From: Rhizobium aethiopicum
Lineage (GTDB): Bacteria > Pseudomonadota > Alphaproteobacteria > Rhizobiales > Rhizobiaceae
Direction: 5' to 3'
DNA length: 64,000 bases
Assembly (NCBI RefSeq): GCF_014197535.1
Contig: NZ_JACIFV010000004.1
Location: forward strand, 1-64,000
Below are positions 54,389-63,935 of the stretch, piece by piece. The first letter of the stretch is position 1; each line of letters opens with the position of its first letter. The notes beneath the pieces were generated by a model that saw only the letters and a list, made by a program, of their open reading frames with translations, was not told the DNA's origin and did not search any database. Made by a program: the position numbers and the translations under genes.

Positions 54389-55261
54389 ATGGCAACAACA
54401 CATACTCGCTCCGCGGCGCGCCTGATGATTGCGCCCTCCGTGCTGTTCCTCTTTGCGTGGATGATCGTTCCGCTCGCGATGACGATCTATTTCTCGCTGC
54501 TGAACTACAATCTGCTCAGCCCCGGCATGGAGAGCTTTGTCGGCCTGCTGAACTACGAATATTTCCTGTCCGATCCGGCCTTCATCGCCGCGCTGATCAA
54601 TACGCTGCTGCTTGTTGCCGGCGTTCTTGTCGTCACCGTCGTCGGCGGCATCGCCTTTGCGCTGCTGCTCGACCAGCCGATGTATGGCCAGGGCATCGTG
54701 CGCATCCTTGTCATCGCGCCGTTCTTCGTCATGCCGACAGTGGCTGCACTCGTCTGGAAGAACATGTTCATGAACCCGGTCAACGGCCTGTTTGCGCATC
54801 TTGCGAAGGCGCTCGGCCTGCAGCCGATCGACTGGCTGGCGAATGCGCCGCTGGTTTCCGTCATCCTCATCGTCGCCTGGCAATGGCTGCCCTTCGCCAC
54901 CCTCATCCTGTTGACGGCGCTGCAGTCGCTCGACGAGGAGCAGAAGGAGGCGGCTGAAATGGACGGCGCCGGCGCGATCTCGAAATTCATCTACATCATC
55001 CTGCCGCACATGGCGCGCGCCATCACCGTGGTGATCCTGATCCAGACGATCTTCCTGCTTTCGGTCTTCGCCGAAATCCTCGTCACCACCAATGGCGGGC
55101 CGGGCACCGACAGCACCAATCTCACCTATCTCGTCTATGCGCAGGCGCTCCTGCAGTTCGATATCGGCGGCGCTTCGGCAGGCGGCATCGTCGCGGTCGT
55201 GCTTGCCAATATCGTTGCGATCTTCCTCGTCCGCCTCGTCGGCAAGAATCTGGAGGCTTGA
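54389..55261 (+). CDS. smoF: Polyol ABC transporter permease 1
   Basis: A 290-aa CUT1 permease with six transmembrane segments. The EAA motif is KEAAEMDGAGAISKFIYIILPHM (about 190-212). Start at ATG 54389; a GTG at 54380 is an alternative, and neither has a strong ribosome site. The stop is followed 1 bp later by the next permease start. Confidence 0.91.
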   Translation: MATTHTRSAARLMIAPSVLFLFAWMIVPLAMTIYFSLLNYNLLSPGMESFVGLLNYEYFLSDPAFIAALINTLLLVAGVLVVTVVGGIAFALLLDQPMYGQGIVRILVIAPFFVMPTVAALVWKNMFMNPVNGLFAHLAKALGLQPIDWLANAPLVSVILIVAWQWLPFATLILLTALQSLDEEQKEAAEMDGAGAISKFIYIILPHMARAITVVILIQTIFLLSVFAEILVTTNGGPGTDSTNLTYLVYAQALLQFDIGGASAGGIVAVVLANIVAIFLVRLVGKNLEA

Positions 55262-55262
55262 G

Positions 55263-56093
55263 ATGGCCAGAAAAGTCACAACTCAGCGCAAGGTCATCAT
55301 GACCGCGATTGCCTGGACGCTCGGCATCCTGATCTTCTTCCCGATCCTCTGGACGTTCCTGACCAGCTTCAAATCGGAAGCCGACGCCATTGCCTCGCCG
55401 CCGCAGTTCCTGTTCTTCAACTGGACGACGGAAAATTATGCGGAGGTGCAGAGCCGGTCGAACTATCTCAGCCATTTCATGAACTCGGTGGTCATTTCCT
55501 TCGGCTCGACGCTGATCGGACTCGTCATCGCCATTCCGGCCGCCTGGGCGATGGCGTTCGCGCCCACCAAGCGGACCAAGGACGTGCTGATGTGGATGCT
55601 CTCGACCAAGATGATGCCGCCCGTCGGCGCGCTGATCCCGATCTATCTGATGTTCCGCAATTCAGGCCTGCTCGACACGCGCACCGGGCTGGTGATCGTG
55701 CTGACGCTGATCAACCTGCCGATCATCGTCTGGATGCTCTACACCTACTTCAAGGAAATCCCCGGCGAGATCCTCGAAGCAGCCCGCATGGACGGAGCGT
55801 CGCTGATGAAGGAGATCGTCTACGTGCTGACGCCGATGGCGGTGCCGGGCATTGCCTCGACGCTGCTTCTGAACATCATCCTGGCCTGGAACGAGGCGTT
55901 CTGGACGCTCAACCTCACCGCCTCGAAGGCGGCGCCCTTGACGGCCTTCATCGCCTCCTATTCCAGCCCGGAAGGCCTGTTCTACGCCAAGCTCTCGGCG
56001 GCCTCGACCATGGCGATCGCGCCGATCCTGATCCTCGGCTGGTTCAGCCAGAAGCAACTCGTCCGCGGCCTGACCTTCGGCGCAGTGAAATAA
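55263..56093 (+). CDS. smoG: Polyol ABC transporter permease 2
   Basis: A 276-aa partner permease. The EAA motif reads [20 protein letters not shown] (about 160-179). Six transmembrane segments; [20 protein letters not shown] is typical of the SmoG/MtlG subgroup. The start at 55263 follows GGAGG inside the end of smoF; the long upstream extension of the frame lies within smoF and is rejected. Confidence 0.92.
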   Translation: MARKVTTQRKVIMTAIAWTLGILIFFPILWTFLTSFKSEADAIASPPQFLFFNWTTENYAEVQSRSNYLSHFMNSVVISFGSTLIGLVIAIPAAWAMAFAPTKRTKDVLMWMLSTKMMPPVGALIPIYLMFRNSGLLDTRTGLVIVLTLINLPIIVWMLYTYFKEIPGEILEAARMDGASLMKEIVYVLTPMAVPGIASTLLLNIILAWNEAFWTLNLTASKAAPLTAFIASYSSPEGLFYAKLSAASTMAIAPILILGWFSQKQLVRGLTFGAVK

Positions 56094-56109
56094 GAAAAGG
56101 GAGACAAAC

Positions 56110-57108
56110 ATGGGCAGCATTACCCTTCAGAAGGTTTCCAAGGTCTTCGGCGAAGCCAAGGTCATCCCTTCGATCGATCTCGATATCAACGACGGCGAAT
56201 TCGTCGTCTTCGTCGGTCCATCGGGCTGCGGCAAGTCCACACTGCTCAGGCTGATTGCGGGTCTCGAGGACGTGTCCGGCGGCAAGATCGTTATCGACGG
56301 CAAGGACGCCACCGAAAAAGCGCCGTCCGAGCGTGGCCTTGCCATGGTGTTCCAGTCCTATGCGCTTTATCCGCATATGAGCGTGCGCAACAACATCGCC
56401 TTCCCGCTGAAGATGGCGGGCGTCGACAAGGCGGAAATCGACCGCAAGGTGACGGATGCCGCGCGGGTGCTCAATCTCACCGACTATCTGGAGCGCAAGC
56501 CGCGCCAGCTTTCCGGCGGTCAGCGCCAGCGCGTCGCAATCGGCCGCGCCATCGTGCGCCAGCCTTCGGCCTTCCTGTTCGACGAGCCGCTGTCGAACCT
56601 TGACGGCGCTCTGCGCGTCAACATGCGTCTCGAAATCAGCGAACTGCATCAGCAGCTGAAGACGACGATGATCTACGTCACCCATGATCAGGTCGAGGCC
56701 ATGACCATGGCCGACAAAATCGTCGTCTTGAACCGCGGCAATATCGAGCAGGTTGGCTCGCCGCTCGAACTCTACAGCCGCCCGCGCAATCTTTTTGTCG
56801 CCGGCTTCATCGGTTCGCCGAAGATGAATTTCATCAAGGGCCAGAATGCTGCCGAGCTCGGCGCGCATACGATCGGCATCCGCCCCGAACACATGCTGCT
56901 GTCGATGGAGAGCGGCGACTGGAAGGGCAGGGTCGTGGTCGCCGAGCATCTCGGCTCCGATACGTTCCTGCATATCGATGTCGACGGGATCGGCATGGTG
57001 ACGGCGCGCGGTAGCGGCGATTTTCCAGCAAAGGCCGGTGATGCGGTTTATCTGACGCCGGATCGGTCGCGCATTCACAAATTCAACGAGGGCGGCCTTG
57101 CCCTCTGA
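56110..57108 (+). CDS. smoK: Polyol ABC transporter ATPase
   Basis: A 332-aa MalK-type ATPase: [46 protein letters not shown] and [10 protein letters not shown]. The C-terminal regulatory domain is short. Note the MalK-type Asp after DEPLSNLD is followed by GALRV instead of AKLRV. It completes smoEFGK, which imports hexitols such as sorbitol and mannitol. Confidence 0.92.
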   Translation: MGSITLQKVSKVFGEAKVIPSIDLDINDGEFVVFVGPSGCGKSTLLRLIAGLEDVSGGKIVIDGKDATEKAPSERGLAMVFQSYALYPHMSVRNNIAFPLKMAGVDKAEIDRKVTDAARVLNLTDYLERKPRQLSGGQRQRVAIGRAIVRQPSAFLFDEPLSNLDGALRVNMRLEISELHQQLKTTMIYVTHDQVEAMTMADKIVVLNRGNIEQVGSPLELYSRPRNLFVAGFIGSPKMNFIKGQNAAELGAHTIGIRPEHMLLSMESGDWKGRVVVAEHLGSDTFLHIDVDGIGMVTARGSGDFPAKAGDAVYLTPDRSRIHKFNEGGLAL

Positions 57109-57138
57109 GCAGGCGGCCGGCTGAGGGCAGGCATGCGA

Positions 57139-57158
57139 GCCGGGCGATGGCGCCCGGC
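57139..57158 (+). other. Intercistronic hairpin before mtlK
   Basis: GCCGGGCG-ATGG-CGCCCGGC forms a perfect 8-bp stem between smoK and mtlK. No T run, so the operon probably continues through it. Confidence 0.5.
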
Positions 57159-57190
57159 CGTCTCGGCAAGACCTTCAAGAGGACTGAAAC

Positions 57191-58672
57191 ATGACGTGCA
57201 AACTATCGCTGGCAACGCTTTCGGACGTGGCGCGCACTGCCGCCATCCCTTCCTATGAGAGGGCATCGCTGAAAGCCGGCATCGTGCACTTCGGCGTCGG
57301 CAATTTCCACCGCGCCCATGAGGCGATCTATCTCGACGATCTCTTCAACCAGGGCGCCGATCACGACTGGGCAATTATCGGCGCCGGCGTTCTGCCATCG
57401 GATGCCGCCATGCGCGAGAAGCTTGCGGCGCAGGATTTCCTGACGACGGTGGTGGAGCAGGACAACAACAAAACGGCGGCGCGAGTGACCGCCCCGATGA
57501 TCGACATTCTGCCGGTCGGCGATCCCGCCGCCATCATCGCCAGGCTTGCCGATCCCGAGATCCGCATCGTCTCGCTGACAATCACCGAGGGCGGTTATTT
57601 CATCGACGCTTCAGGCACGTTCAATCCGGCCCATCCTGATATTGCCGCCGACGGACAAAATCCCGGTGCGCCGAAGACGGTCTTCGGTCTGATCGTTGCC
57701 GGCCTGAAGTCCCGCAAGGACAAGGGCATCGGACCCTTCACCGTGATGTCCTGCGACAACATCCCCCATAATGGCGTCGTCACCGCCAACGCCGTGATCG
57801 GCACGGCAGCCCTTTCGGATGCCGCCCTTGCCAACTGGATCAGGACTCACGTCGCCTTCCCAAATGCGATGGTCGACCGCATTACGCCGGCGACCGGCCA
57901 GCGGGAGATCGATTTCCTCAGGGACAATTTCGGCATCGAGGACAACTGGCCGGTTTATTGCGAAGAATTCAAGCAGTGGGTGCTCGAAGACAAGTTCACG
58001 GCCGGCCGCCCGGCCCTGGATAAGGTCGGCGTCACGTTCGTTCCCGATGTCACGCCTTACGAGCATATGAAGATCCGCATCCTGAACGGCGGACATGCCG
58101 CGATCGCCTATCCGGCGGCACTGATGGACATTCATTTCGTGCATGACGCCATGGAAGATCCGCTGATCCGGGCTTTCCTGGCCAAGCTCGAGAAGGACGA
58201 GATCATTCCGATCGTGCCGCCGGTGCCGAATACCTCGCTGACGGATTATTTTGCTCTCATCGAGCATCGGCTTCTCAATCCGAAGATCGCCGACACCATC
58301 CCGCGTCTGGCGCAGGACGGCTCGAACCGCCAGCCGAAATTCATCCTGCCGTCGACGCTCGACAATCTGCGCCAGGGCAGGGACGTCATCGGCCTGGCGC
58401 TGGTCTCGGCGCTCTGGTGCCGTTATTTCGCCGGCAAGACCGACAGCGGCAAGGATATCGCCTTCAACGACGCCAGCGCCGAGCGCCTGCACGCAGCGGC
58501 GCTGAAGGCAAAGGACGATCCGTCGGCCTTCCTCGTCTTCGATGATATTTTCGGCGAGGTGGCGAAATCGGACCTTTTCCGAAAGCGTTTCGCTCATGCT
58601 CTGAAAACCTTGTGGGAAAAGGGCACGCGGGAAACGCTGCAGCTCTATCTCGACAGCAAGCTCGCAGTGTAA
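57191..58672 (+). CDS. mtlK: Mannitol 2-dehydrogenase (polyol dehydrogenase, long-chain)
   Basis: A 493-aa zinc-independent long-chain polyol dehydrogenase oxidising mannitol or arabitol to fructose or xylulose with NAD. The N-terminal GIVHFGVGNFHRAHEAIY is the cofactor region. The catalytic Lys is K294 in KIRILNGGHAAIAYPA, followed by the conserved Asn and His. Downstream of smoEFGK it converts the imported polyol in the cytoplasm. The start is the ATG at 57191, after CAAGAGGACTGAAAC. Confidence 0.94.
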   Translation: MTCKLSLATLSDVARTAAIPSYERASLKAGIVHFGVGNFHRAHEAIYLDDLFNQGADHDWAIIGAGVLPSDAAMREKLAAQDFLTTVVEQDNNKTAARVTAPMIDILPVGDPAAIIARLADPEIRIVSLTITEGGYFIDASGTFNPAHPDIAADGQNPGAPKTVFGLIVAGLKSRKDKGIGPFTVMSCDNIPHNGVVTANAVIGTAALSDAALANWIRTHVAFPNAMVDRITPATGQREIDFLRDNFGIEDNWPVYCEEFKQWVLEDKFTAGRPALDKVGVTFVPDVTPYEHMKIRILNGGHAAIAYPAALMDIHFVHDAMEDPLIRAFLAKLEKDEIIPIVPPVPNTSLTDYFALIEHRLLNPKIADTIPRLAQDGSNRQPKFILPSTLDNLRQGRDVIGLALVSALWCRYFAGKTDSGKDIAFNDASAERLHAAALKAKDDPSAFLVFDDIFGEVAKSDLFRKRFAHALKTLWEKGTRETLQLYLDSKLAV

Positions 58673-58769
58673 GGGAATGTGGGTGGCGGGATCGGCTGGC
58701 CATCCAATCACGTCTTGCGGGCGAAGCGGGACAATCATGCGTCCGAATTGAAGTCAGGTTGGGTCTTTC

Positions 58770-59459
58770 ATGGCTGATGCTGAACCACGGCTGGTCATTT
58801 TCGATTGCGACGGCGTGCTCGTCGACAGCGAACCGATCTCGATCAGCGTACTCGTCCGGGCGATGAGCGATCTCGGCGTTTCGATCACCGAAGACCAGGC
58901 CTATGAGCGCTTCCTCGGCCGCAGCCTGGCAACCCTCGTCGATACGCTCGAAACCGAGTTCAATATTCACGCCGGCGAGGAATTCCTCGAGCGCATCCGC
59001 ACCGATCTCTACGCGCGGTTCCGCACCGAGCTGAAGCCGATAGACGGCATCGCAGCGACGATAGACGGGCTCGGCATTCCTTGTTGTGTCGCATCTTCAA
59101 GCCAAATGGAGCGAATCCGGCTGTCGCTGTCTGTCACCGGACTTCTCGACAAACTCCCCGACATTTTCAGCGCGACAATGGTCAAGCGCGGAAAACCGGC
59201 GCCCGATCTCTTCCTGCATGCCGCCCGGCAGATGCATGTCGAGCCGGGGTCCTGCCTTGTCATAGAGGACAGTCCGGCCGGCATTGCCGCCGCCAAGGCG
59301 GCGGGCATGACCGTCTTTGCCTTCACCGGCGGATCGCATGCGAATTTCGGCGGATACCGCGCCGAACTCGACCGACTTTCGCCTGATGTGGTGTTTGACG
59401 CCATGCCGGATTTGATACACCTTGTCCGCAACCATAAGCTGGACGGGACCGAGATTTGA
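58770..59459 (+). CDS. HAD-superfamily sugar-phosphatase-like protein
   Basis: A 229-aa beta-phosphoglucomutase/phosphatase-like HAD protein. Motif I FDCDGVLVDSEP provides the nucleophile Asp (residues 10-14), motif II is VASSSQMER, Lys is in KRGKPAPD, and motif IV VIEDSPAG has the metal Asp. In polyol operons such genes encode phosphatases or phosphomutases of unknown substrate; it may remove toxic sugar phosphates. Its stop overlaps the kinase start (TGATG). Confidence 0.87.
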   Translation: MADAEPRLVIFDCDGVLVDSEPISISVLVRAMSDLGVSITEDQAYERFLGRSLATLVDTLETEFNIHAGEEFLERIRTDLYARFRTELKPIDGIAATIDGLGIPCCVASSSQMERIRLSLSVTGLLDKLPDIFSATMVKRGKPAPDLFLHAARQMHVEPGSCLVIEDSPAGIAAAKAAGMTVFAFTGGSHANFGGYRAELDRLSPDVVFDAMPDLIHLVRNHKLDGTEI

Positions 59460-61042
59460 TGCGTGATCATGTGGTTGCGGTGGATGTCGGCACCGGCAGT
59501 GCGCGCGCCGGCGTCTTCGATGCCAGCGGCCGTCTGCTGGCCAAGGCCGAACATCCGATCGTCATGAACCGGCCGCGTGAATACCACGCCGAGCACGATT
59601 CCGAAGACATCTGGTCGGCCGCGTGCACCGCGGTGCGCAGGGCTGTGGCGCAATCCGGTATCGTCGCCGCCTCGGTCGGAGCAATCGGTTTCGACGCCAC
59701 CTGTTCGCTCGTCGTCCGCGACGTCGAAGGCCGGCAGATCAGTGTGTCCACAACAGGCGAGCGGCGTTTCGACACCATCGTGTGGCTCGATCATCGCGCG
59801 CTGAAGGAAGCGGACTTCTGCACGGCGACGGAGCACAGGGTGCTCGAACATTCCGGGCACGTCATGTCGCCGGAAATGGAAATGCCAAAGCTGATGTGGT
59901 TGAAGAAGAAGCTGCCGGCGACGTGGGAAAAGGCGGGCTATTTCTTCGACCTTGCCGATTTCATGACCTGGAAATCGACGGGTTCGACTGCCCGTTCGCG
60001 CTGCACGCTGACGGCAAAATGGAACTACCTCGCCCATCTCGAAACGGGATGGCAGCAGGATTTCCTGCAGCGGATCGAGCTGGACGATCTTCAGGCCCGC
60101 GGCGGGCTGCCGGACGAGACTGTGCCGGTCGGCGGCAGTATAGGCCGGCTGACGGCTGATGCGGCCGAGGCGCTAGGGCTGACAACGGAGTGCCATGTCT
60201 CTGCGGGAATGATCGACGCCTATGCCGGGGCACTCGGGGCGCTCGGCGGTTATGCCGCCGATCCTGTAACACGCGAGCGGCAGCTGGCACTGATCGCTGG
60301 AACATCAAGCTGCATCGTCGCCTTCTCGCAGGAGTGCAAGCCGAGCCACGGCATGTGGGGACCCTATTACGAGGTTGTCTTTCCGCAGTCCTGGCTGGTG
60401 GAGGCCGGGCAATCTGCGACCGGTGCGCTGCTCGACCATATCGTGCGCATGCATGCGGCCGGCGGTGAACCGGCGGCGGCGCTGCACCAGAAAATTGTCG
60501 CGCGCATCGCCGAATTGCGGGCAGAGGAGGGCGACGCTTTCGGCGAGCGCATTTTTGTGCTGCCGGACTTTCATGGCAATCGCTCGCCGCTTGCCGATCC
60601 GCATGCCGTCGGTGTAATCAGCGGGCTGACCCTCGACACCTCCTTCGACGGGCTCTGCGCGCTCTATTGGCGGTCCGCCGTCGCGATCGCTCTGGGCATC
60701 CGCCACATCCTGGAGACGATGAAGGAATATGGCTACGTGCCCGATACGCTGCATATCGCCGGCGGACACGTGAAGAACCCGGTGCTGATGGAGCTCTACA
60801 GCGACGCCACCGGCTGCAAGGTCGTGGTGCCGAAGATGAACGAGGCGGTGCTGCTCGGCACGGCTATTGCGGCATCCGTCGCCTGCGGCCTGCACGAGGA
60901 TCTGGCGGCAGCCGGCGAGGCGATGTATCCGGGCGGCGATGAACGGCTTCCCGACAAGGCGAAACAGGCGCTTTACGACCGCGACTACCGCCGTCTTCTG
61001 GCCATGCATCGGCACCGTGCCGAACTGGAAGCGATGTTCTAA
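59459..61042 (+). CDS. FGGY-family carbohydrate kinase (ribulokinase/xylulokinase-like)
   Basis: A 527-aa FGGY pentulose kinase. The N-terminal phosphate-1 motif is DVGTGSARAGVFD, and IGFDATCSLVV, DHRALKEA and AGTSSCIVAF are the family blocks. LHIAGGHVKNPVLM is the adenosine motif. The FGGY-D-ribulokinase group (COG1069) is the best fit. Within this operon it would phosphorylate the ketose produced by the dehydrogenase, probably D-ribulose or D-xylulose from arabitol or ribitol rather than fructose. ATG 59459 overlaps the phosphatase stop. Confidence 0.88.
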   Translation: MRDHVVAVDVGTGSARAGVFDASGRLLAKAEHPIVMNRPREYHAEHDSEDIWSAACTAVRRAVAQSGIVAASVGAIGFDATCSLVVRDVEGRQISVSTTGERRFDTIVWLDHRALKEADFCTATEHRVLEHSGHVMSPEMEMPKLMWLKKKLPATWEKAGYFFDLADFMTWKSTGSTARSRCTLTAKWNYLAHLETGWQQDFLQRIELDDLQARGGLPDETVPVGGSIGRLTADAAEALGLTTECHVSAGMIDAYAGALGALGGYAADPVTRERQLALIAGTSSCIVAFSQECKPSHGMWGPYYEVVFPQSWLVEAGQSATGALLDHIVRMHAAGGEPAAALHQKIVARIAELRAEEGDAFGERIFVLPDFHGNRSPLADPHAVGVISGLTLDTSFDGLCALYWRSAVAIALGIRHILETMKEYGYVPDTLHIAGGHVKNPVLMELYSDATGCKVVVPKMNEAVLLGTAIAASVACGLHEDLAAAGEAMYPGGDERLPDKAKQALYDRDYRRLLAMHRHRAELEAMF

Positions 61043-61052
61043 AAGCTCACAT

Positions 61053-61907
61053 CTAGTGGTTCGCGGTCTCGCCGAGGACGGTCGCAAATTCCAGCATGCG
61101 GCGGCGACGGAGGGCTGCCTCCTCTCCGACTTCGAGAATGACGGATTCGGACAGGCAATCGAGCAGCGCGATCAGCGGCGGAAGGTTGTCGAGATCGGGA
61201 GCGCGTGCCGGCGGCAAGGACAGCATGACGTTTGACTGATCCGCCATCCAGTCTGCTTGCTGCGGCGAAATCAGCACGACCTTGTAGCCGTAGCGCCGGG
61301 CGGTTCTGGCAAGCAGCCGTGCCTTGGCGAAACGGCGGCAGTCGATGATGACGAGCAAAGCGTCGTCGACGGCCTGCCGGGCGAAGAGTTCGGCAAAACG
61401 GTTGTCGGTGGCATCGAGCGTGCGAACGCCATCGCGGGCTTGCGTCAGCCGCTGGCAGAAATGATTGGCAAGGCTTGCGAGCCGCGCATGCGTGGCGATC
61501 GAGACTTCGCGGGCCGTGCTGATCAGGCGGACGGCTTCGGCCCAAAGCGGCTGCGCCGTCAGATGATAGATGTGATGCAGCGCCTGGATCTGCTCGGCAA
61601 CCAGCACGGCAAGCGGCTTGCCCTCCGCGGCGTCCGCGTGCAGCTCGCTCATGGCGCTCTGCAACTGCGCCGGCGATGTCGTCACGGTTTCGCGAATTTC
61701 CACCTTGACGCTGTCTAAACCCTGGTAGCCGAGCGCGCGCAGGAAGCGCCCGACGGTCATCGGCGAGAGATCCAGCCTGTCGGCGACAGATGCTGCCGTC
61801 TCAAACGGCAGGTCGTTCAGGTGCTCGGAGAAATATTTCGCAATGCGACGCTCGGCCGGTGTGCCGCTTTTTACGTATTGCCTGAGTTTGTGCACAAAGT
61901 CTTCCAC
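61053..61907 (-). CDS. MurR/RpiR-family regulator
   Basis: A 284-aa regulator with an RpiR helix-turn-helix (about 1-77: AASVADRLDLSPMTVGRFLRALGY) and a SIS sugar-phosphate-binding domain (about 125-260). It converges on the FGGY kinase with 10 bp between stops. SIS ligands are usually sugar phosphates, so it may sense the kinase product. A perfect 7-bp inverted repeat (62020-62042) lies upstream and is a candidate operator. Confidence 0.87.
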   Translation of the reverse strand: MEDFVHKLRQYVKSGTPAERRIAKYFSEHLNDLPFETAASVADRLDLSPMTVGRFLRALGYQGLDSVKVEIRETVTTSPAQLQSAMSELHADAAEGKPLAVLVAEQIQALHHIYHLTAQPLWAEAVRLISTAREVSIATHARLASLANHFCQRLTQARDGVRTLDATDNRFAELFARQAVDDALLVIIDCRRFAKARLLARTARRYGYKVVLISPQQADWMADQSNVMLSLPPARAPDLDNLPPLIALLDCLSESVILEVGEEAALRRRRMLEFATVLGETANH

Positions 61908-62019
61908 ATCAGCCTCCCCGTATTTCCTCAGAGGCGTTCCGTGGATGCGCTAACGCGCCCCTTTGTCTTTGCAACTATTTTCGGAAGCTGCTTCTCAGGC
62001 TCGTATTTCTGCGTCTGAT

Positions 62020-62042
62020 AATATTATATTCGTTCTAATATT
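62020..62042. promoter_or_regulatory. Inverted repeat AATATTA-N9-TAATATT upstream of the RpiR gene
   Basis: Perfect 7-bp arms (62020-62026 and 62036-62042) in the AT-rich intergenic stretch between the RpiR-type gene and the EI24-type gene. It could be an autoregulatory site. AT-rich palindromes are common by chance, so support is limited. No gene is seen in 61908-62137. Confidence 0.35.
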
Positions 62043-62137
62043 GCGACAAGTTTCTATTACAGCCTGCAATTTTATTCTCTCTTGTCGGTAGCATTCGCCT
62101 TTCCTACATCTTCTGCGTAACCGGAGACGCTGAAGAA

Positions 62138-62851
62138 ATGATTCTTGATGCCGCACGCCTTTCGCTCGCCAATCTGTTCGCGCCGGAGACACGCTCGGTC
62201 TTCTGGAAAGTGCTCGGCCTGACGCTTCTCGTGCTCGTCGGCCTCTGGTTCGCGCTACGCGGGGCTTTCATGGCCTTTCTCTTTCCCTGGCTCACCAGCT
62301 TCTTTCCCGATATGCCGGATTGGGCCGGATGGTTTGCTCTGGTCTTCGCAATCCTTGCCGGGATCGGCCTTGCGCTCGTGCTGGCGCTGCTGCTTTCGCC
62401 GGTTACTGCGCTGATCGCAGGCCTTTTCCTCGACGATGTCGCCGACGTTATCGAAAAACGTGACTATCCCGCCGACGCGCCGGGCGCCGCCATGCCGCTC
62501 GGCCCGGCAATGGCGAGCTCCATCAAATTTCTCGGAGTAGTGATCCTTGGCAATATCGTGGCGTTGTTGCTGCTGTTCATTCCCGGCGTCAATCTGGTCG
62601 CTTTCTTTCTGGTGAACGGCTACCTGCTCGGACGGGAATTCTTCGAATTCGCCGCCATGCGCTTCCGTCCGCCTCATGAGGCACGGCTCTTCCGTGCCAA
62701 ACATGCGCCGACGGTCTTTCTCGGCGGGCTGGTGATCGCTCTCTTTCTGGCGATCCCCGCGGTCAACCTGCTGACGCCTCTCTTTGCCGCGGGCATGATG
62801 GTGCATCTGCACAAGCTGATATCCGCAAAGGACGCCGGTTTTCGCGCCTGA
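62138..62851 (+). CDS. EI24/CysZ-like membrane protein
   Basis: 237 aa with six or so transmembrane segments. The pattern LLLSPVTALIAGLFLDDVADVIEKRDYP and GYLLGREFFEFAAMRF is typical of the EI24 domain family that includes CysZ, a sulfate permease of gamma-proteobacteria. Whether this protein carries sulfate is unknown. No sulfur-metabolism genes adjoin it; it lies between the RpiR gene and a VOC gene. Confidence 0.85.
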   Translation: MILDAARLSLANLFAPETRSVFWKVLGLTLLVLVGLWFALRGAFMAFLFPWLTSFFPDMPDWAGWFALVFAILAGIGLALVLALLLSPVTALIAGLFLDDVADVIEKRDYPADAPGAAMPLGPAMASSIKFLGVVILGNIVALLLLFIPGVNLVAFFLVNGYLLGREFFEFAAMRFRPPHEARLFRAKHAPTVFLGGLVIALFLAIPAVNLLTPLFAAGMMVHLHKLISAKDAGFRA

Positions 62852-62854
62852 GGA

Positions 62855-63280
62855 TCACCCCGGTAAGGCTGATGTCTCGTACATTGGCGCAAATTCGGCG
62901 CTCGGCGGGATCGGCGTGATGATGTCGATCAGCACGCCGTTCGGATCGGCGGTGATGAAATGCCGCTGGCCGAAATCCTCGTCGCGGATCTCCTGCAGGA
63001 TCGGGAGGTTTGCGCTGTTGCAGGCCGCGTAGACCGCATCGACATCGGCAACCTCGAAATTGAGGAGCAGTCCGGACACTTTGCCGCGAGCCGCAGGCGG
63101 GATGGTTTCGTGGCTGCCGTCGAGGATTGCGAGCGCGACATGCTCCGCCTCGGTCGATTGCAGATGAACGTACCACTCGCTCTCGAACAACGCCCCGAAG
63201 CCGAAATGCGCGCAATAGAAGCGGGCGGAACCGGCGACGTCGTCGGTCATAATGACAGGATAATAGCTCGTCGATTTCAT
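62855..63280 (-). CDS. VOC (glyoxalase/bleomycin-resistance) superfamily protein
   Basis: A 141-aa VOC fold protein with two beta-alpha-beta-beta-beta units: [20 protein letters not shown] and [18 protein letters not shown]. The family includes glyoxalases, dioxygenases and antibiotic-binding proteins. The metal-ligand set is not obvious, so enzyme activity is uncertain. The start at 63280 follows GGAGGAAATGG. It is divergent from a TetR gene with a 19-bp palindrome between, so its expression is probably repressed by that TetR. Confidence 0.87.
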   Translation of the reverse strand: MKSTSYYPVIMTDDVAGSARFYCAHFGFGALFESEWYVHLQSTEAEHVALAILDGSHETIPPAARGKVSGLLLNFEVADVDAVYAACNSANLPILQEIRDEDFGQRHFITADPNGVLIDIITPIPPSAEFAPMYETSALPG

Positions 63281-63294
63281 CCATTTCCTCCAAG

Positions 63295-63343
63295 ATACAG
63301 ACAGACTGTATGTTTTTATTCTTAACATACAGTCTGTTTGTAT
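63295..63343. promoter_or_regulatory. Long TetR-type operator palindrome
   Basis: Arms ATACAGACAGACTGTATGT (63295-63313) and ACATACAGTCTGTTTGTAT (63325-63343) are complementary over 19 bp except one G-T, with an 11-bp spacer. The inner 13 bp are perfect. It covers the whole space between the divergent VOC and TetR genes. Confidence 0.8.
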
Positions 63344-63347
63344 GTAA

Positions 63348-63935
63348 ATGGGGGAGATGAGCCGCAGCAATCGCGAAAGAACGGAACAGACAAGAGGGGC
63401 GCTGATCGATGCCGGACGACGCCTCTTCGTCGATAAAGGGTATGCCGAAACGGCGACGCCGGAGATCGCAGCGGCGGCGGGTGTGACACGCGGAGCGCTC
63501 TATCACCATTTCGAAGACAAAAAGGCGCTCTTTCGCGCGGTTGTCGAAGTCGAGGCGCGCGCAGTCGCCGAAGCAATCGCGGCATCTTCGGCGTCCGATG
63601 ATACGCCGCGCGACGCGCTGATTGCCGGCGTTTCGGCCTATTTCGACGCAATGATGGCGGAAGGCCGCACGCGGCTGCTATTGATCGACGCTCCTGCCGT
63701 TCTCGGTCTGCCGGCGAGCCAGGCGATCGATGCCGACAACGCGGAAAGGACATTGCGGACAGGACTTGCAGCCATGCTTCCGAGAGCTGGCGCTACGCTT
63801 GAGCCTCTGACATTGCTGCTATCGGCGGGCTTCGACCGCGCGGCAATTGCGATCGAGGCGGGGGCCGAACGGCGGAGTTACGAGCAAGCGATCACTGTTC
63901 TACTCGACAGCCTCGCCGATCACCTGCGGCGGTAG
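63348..63935 (+). CDS. TetR-family transcriptional regulator
   Basis: 195 aa. The helix-turn-helix [27 protein letters not shown] (about 36-62) is of the TetR_N type, with a TetR_C-like sensor half. It is divergent from the VOC gene and probably represses both across the 63295-63343 palindrome. The ATG at 63348 has no ribosome site; an in-frame ATG at 63357 has GGGGGAG touching it. The mRNA may therefore be leaderless or use the second start. Its 3' end overlaps a minus-strand frame. Confidence 0.87.
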   Translation: MGEMSRSNRERTEQTRGALIDAGRRLFVDKGYAETATPEIAAAAGVTRGALYHHFEDKKALFRAVVEVEARAVAEAIAASSASDDTPRDALIAGVSAYFDAMMAEGRTRLLLIDAPAVLGLPASQAIDADNAERTLRTGLAAMLPRAGATLEPLTLLLSAGFDRAAIAIEAGAERRSYEQAITVLLDSLADHLRR

